From an uncultured Bacillota bacterium (GTDB lineage Bacteria; Bacillota_I; Bacilli_A; Izemoplasmatales; UBA1188), in NCBI GenBank assembly GCA_937907585.1, contig CALCVH010000172.1:1-5948 (forward strand): a stretch of DNA of 5,948 nt. The letters run 5' to 3'. Both the position numbers and the translations under genes were made by a program. Within the stretch, counting starts at the first letter, position 1. Each line of letters opens with the position of its first letter. Below the pieces are notes generated by a model, which searched no databases, was not told where the DNA came from, and was given only the letters and a program-made list of their open reading frames with translations. Shown piece after piece: positions 5,610 to 5,948 of the stretch.

Positions 5610-5717
5610 ATGACGGATGCTAGCCCAGAACATAAACTAAGAGTCTGTGCCTATGTTAGAGTCTCCACTGATAGTGAAAAACAATTAAAATCTTTTGATA
5701 TTCAAATTGGAAAATAG
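5610..5717 (+). pseudogene. N-terminal remnant of a serine recombinase (resolvase/large integrase family)
   Basis: The frame starts at ATG 5610 and reads MTDASPEHK, then LRVCAYVRVSTDSEKQLKSF, then DIQIGK and TAG at 5715. RVCAYVRVSTDSE is the hallmark first strand of serine recombinases, with the nucleophile serine in VRVST. In the family this is followed by a Q-rich helix and a YY...NPxW(E/K)F segment; here the frame ends after DIQ, and in the next frame SNWK appears at 5702-5713, which suggests a small deletion with frameshift. No later catalytic or DNA-binding parts follow. An in-frame TAG at 5607 sits directly before the ATG and no ribosome binding site is visible. It is the only clear coding remnant on the plus strand and lies back to back with the ugd remnant, so it marks an insertion or deletion junction. 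Confidence 0.8.
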
Positions 5718-5948
5718 ACCAAGCCATTCAAGAAGGTCGTAAAGGTGGCCATGAATTTGGTGGTATTTTACAGATACAAAATCAAAAATTTTTACAGTAA
5801 AAAGAAAAGAATTTCAATATCTATAACATCTGCTATTATCATTCTTTGTGAATTATGAGGATTCTGAATATCTATATAAAAGTATCAAAAGGTACGAAAA
5901 ATCAATTAAAGAAAACGTTTCAATAGAATTCTTCATCTTCAGAATTCT
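5718..5948. other. Unassigned, probably degenerate sequence at the right edge
   Basis: No intact gene can be supported here. One plus-strand frame is free of stops from about 5827 to the window end; from a GTG at 5848 it reads VNYEDSEYLYKSIKRYEKSI and continues to the edge, without a ribosome binding site. It could be the start of a gene outside the window, or more remnant sequence. In another plus-strand frame IDQAIQEGRKGGHEFGG (5714-5764) is stop-free between the recombinase scrap and a TAA at 5798, and I do not recognise it. Confidence 0.3.

Noticed and set aside
5714..5797. Plus-strand frame with IDQAIQEGRKGGHEFGG as a possible continuation of the recombinase
   Set aside because: It does not resemble the serine recombinase segments expected after the first strand; recorded as unassigned sequence.
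5927..5948. GAATTC-centred repeats (two AGAATTCT palindromes 8 bases apart)
   Set aside because: Short self-complementary AT-rich octamers; no larger symmetry or element around them.
1..5948. CRISPR array, tRNA or rRNA genes
   Set aside because: No regularly spaced repeats of suitable length and no cloverleaf or rRNA-like stretches were seen on either strand.

Overview
The window is A+T-rich (about two-thirds A+T by eye) and reads as chromosomal sequence from a low-GC Bacillota relative, most likely class Bacilli or a gut Erysipelotrichales/Mollicutes-like lineage. The reasons are the CpsC/CpsD-type polysaccharide proteins, AGGAGG-type ribosome binding sites and A/T-rich codon use. TGA is used as a stop (ATPase gene), so this is not the Mycoplasma code. 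The lineage is an inference; no marker gene is present.

Almost everything is on the minus strand. From left to right the window holds: (1) the 5' part of a secreted protein gene (1-532), cut by the window edge, with a promoter so close to its ATG that the mRNA may be leaderless; (2) a complete Fic-family AMP-transferase gene with an inhibitory motif and a C-terminal winged helix (615-1823), whose start lies inside a strikingly symmetric set of four 12-bp boxes (1805-1940); (3) a Wzz/CpsC-like membrane protein (2698-3393) followed by a CpsD-like protein (2030-2671) that has lost the ATP-binding motifs of bacterial tyrosine kinases, the pair closed by a strong terminator (1967-2004); (4) a tight two-gene operon, read leftwards, of an OLD/AAA_21-type ATPase (4086-5231) and a small TOPRIM/RloB-like protein (3592-4089) joined by an ATGA overlap; (5) a gene graveyard (about 5232-5948) with an IS200-TnpA-like N-terminal stub, the last codons of a UDP-glucose 6-dehydrogenase gene (ugd) on the minus strand, and, back to back with it on the plus strand, the N-terminal stub of a serine recombinase.

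Together this looks like an accessory region beside a surface-polysaccharide locus. The ugd remnant (UDP-glucuronate supply) and the CpsC/CpsD-like pair point to capsule or exopolysaccharide synthesis. The recombinase and transposase scraps point to past insertion and deletion. The ATPase-TOPRIM pair and the Fic protein are the kinds of genes found as defence or toxin modules in such places. The ATPase-TOPRIM operon and the Fic box array are the best candidates for something undescribed.
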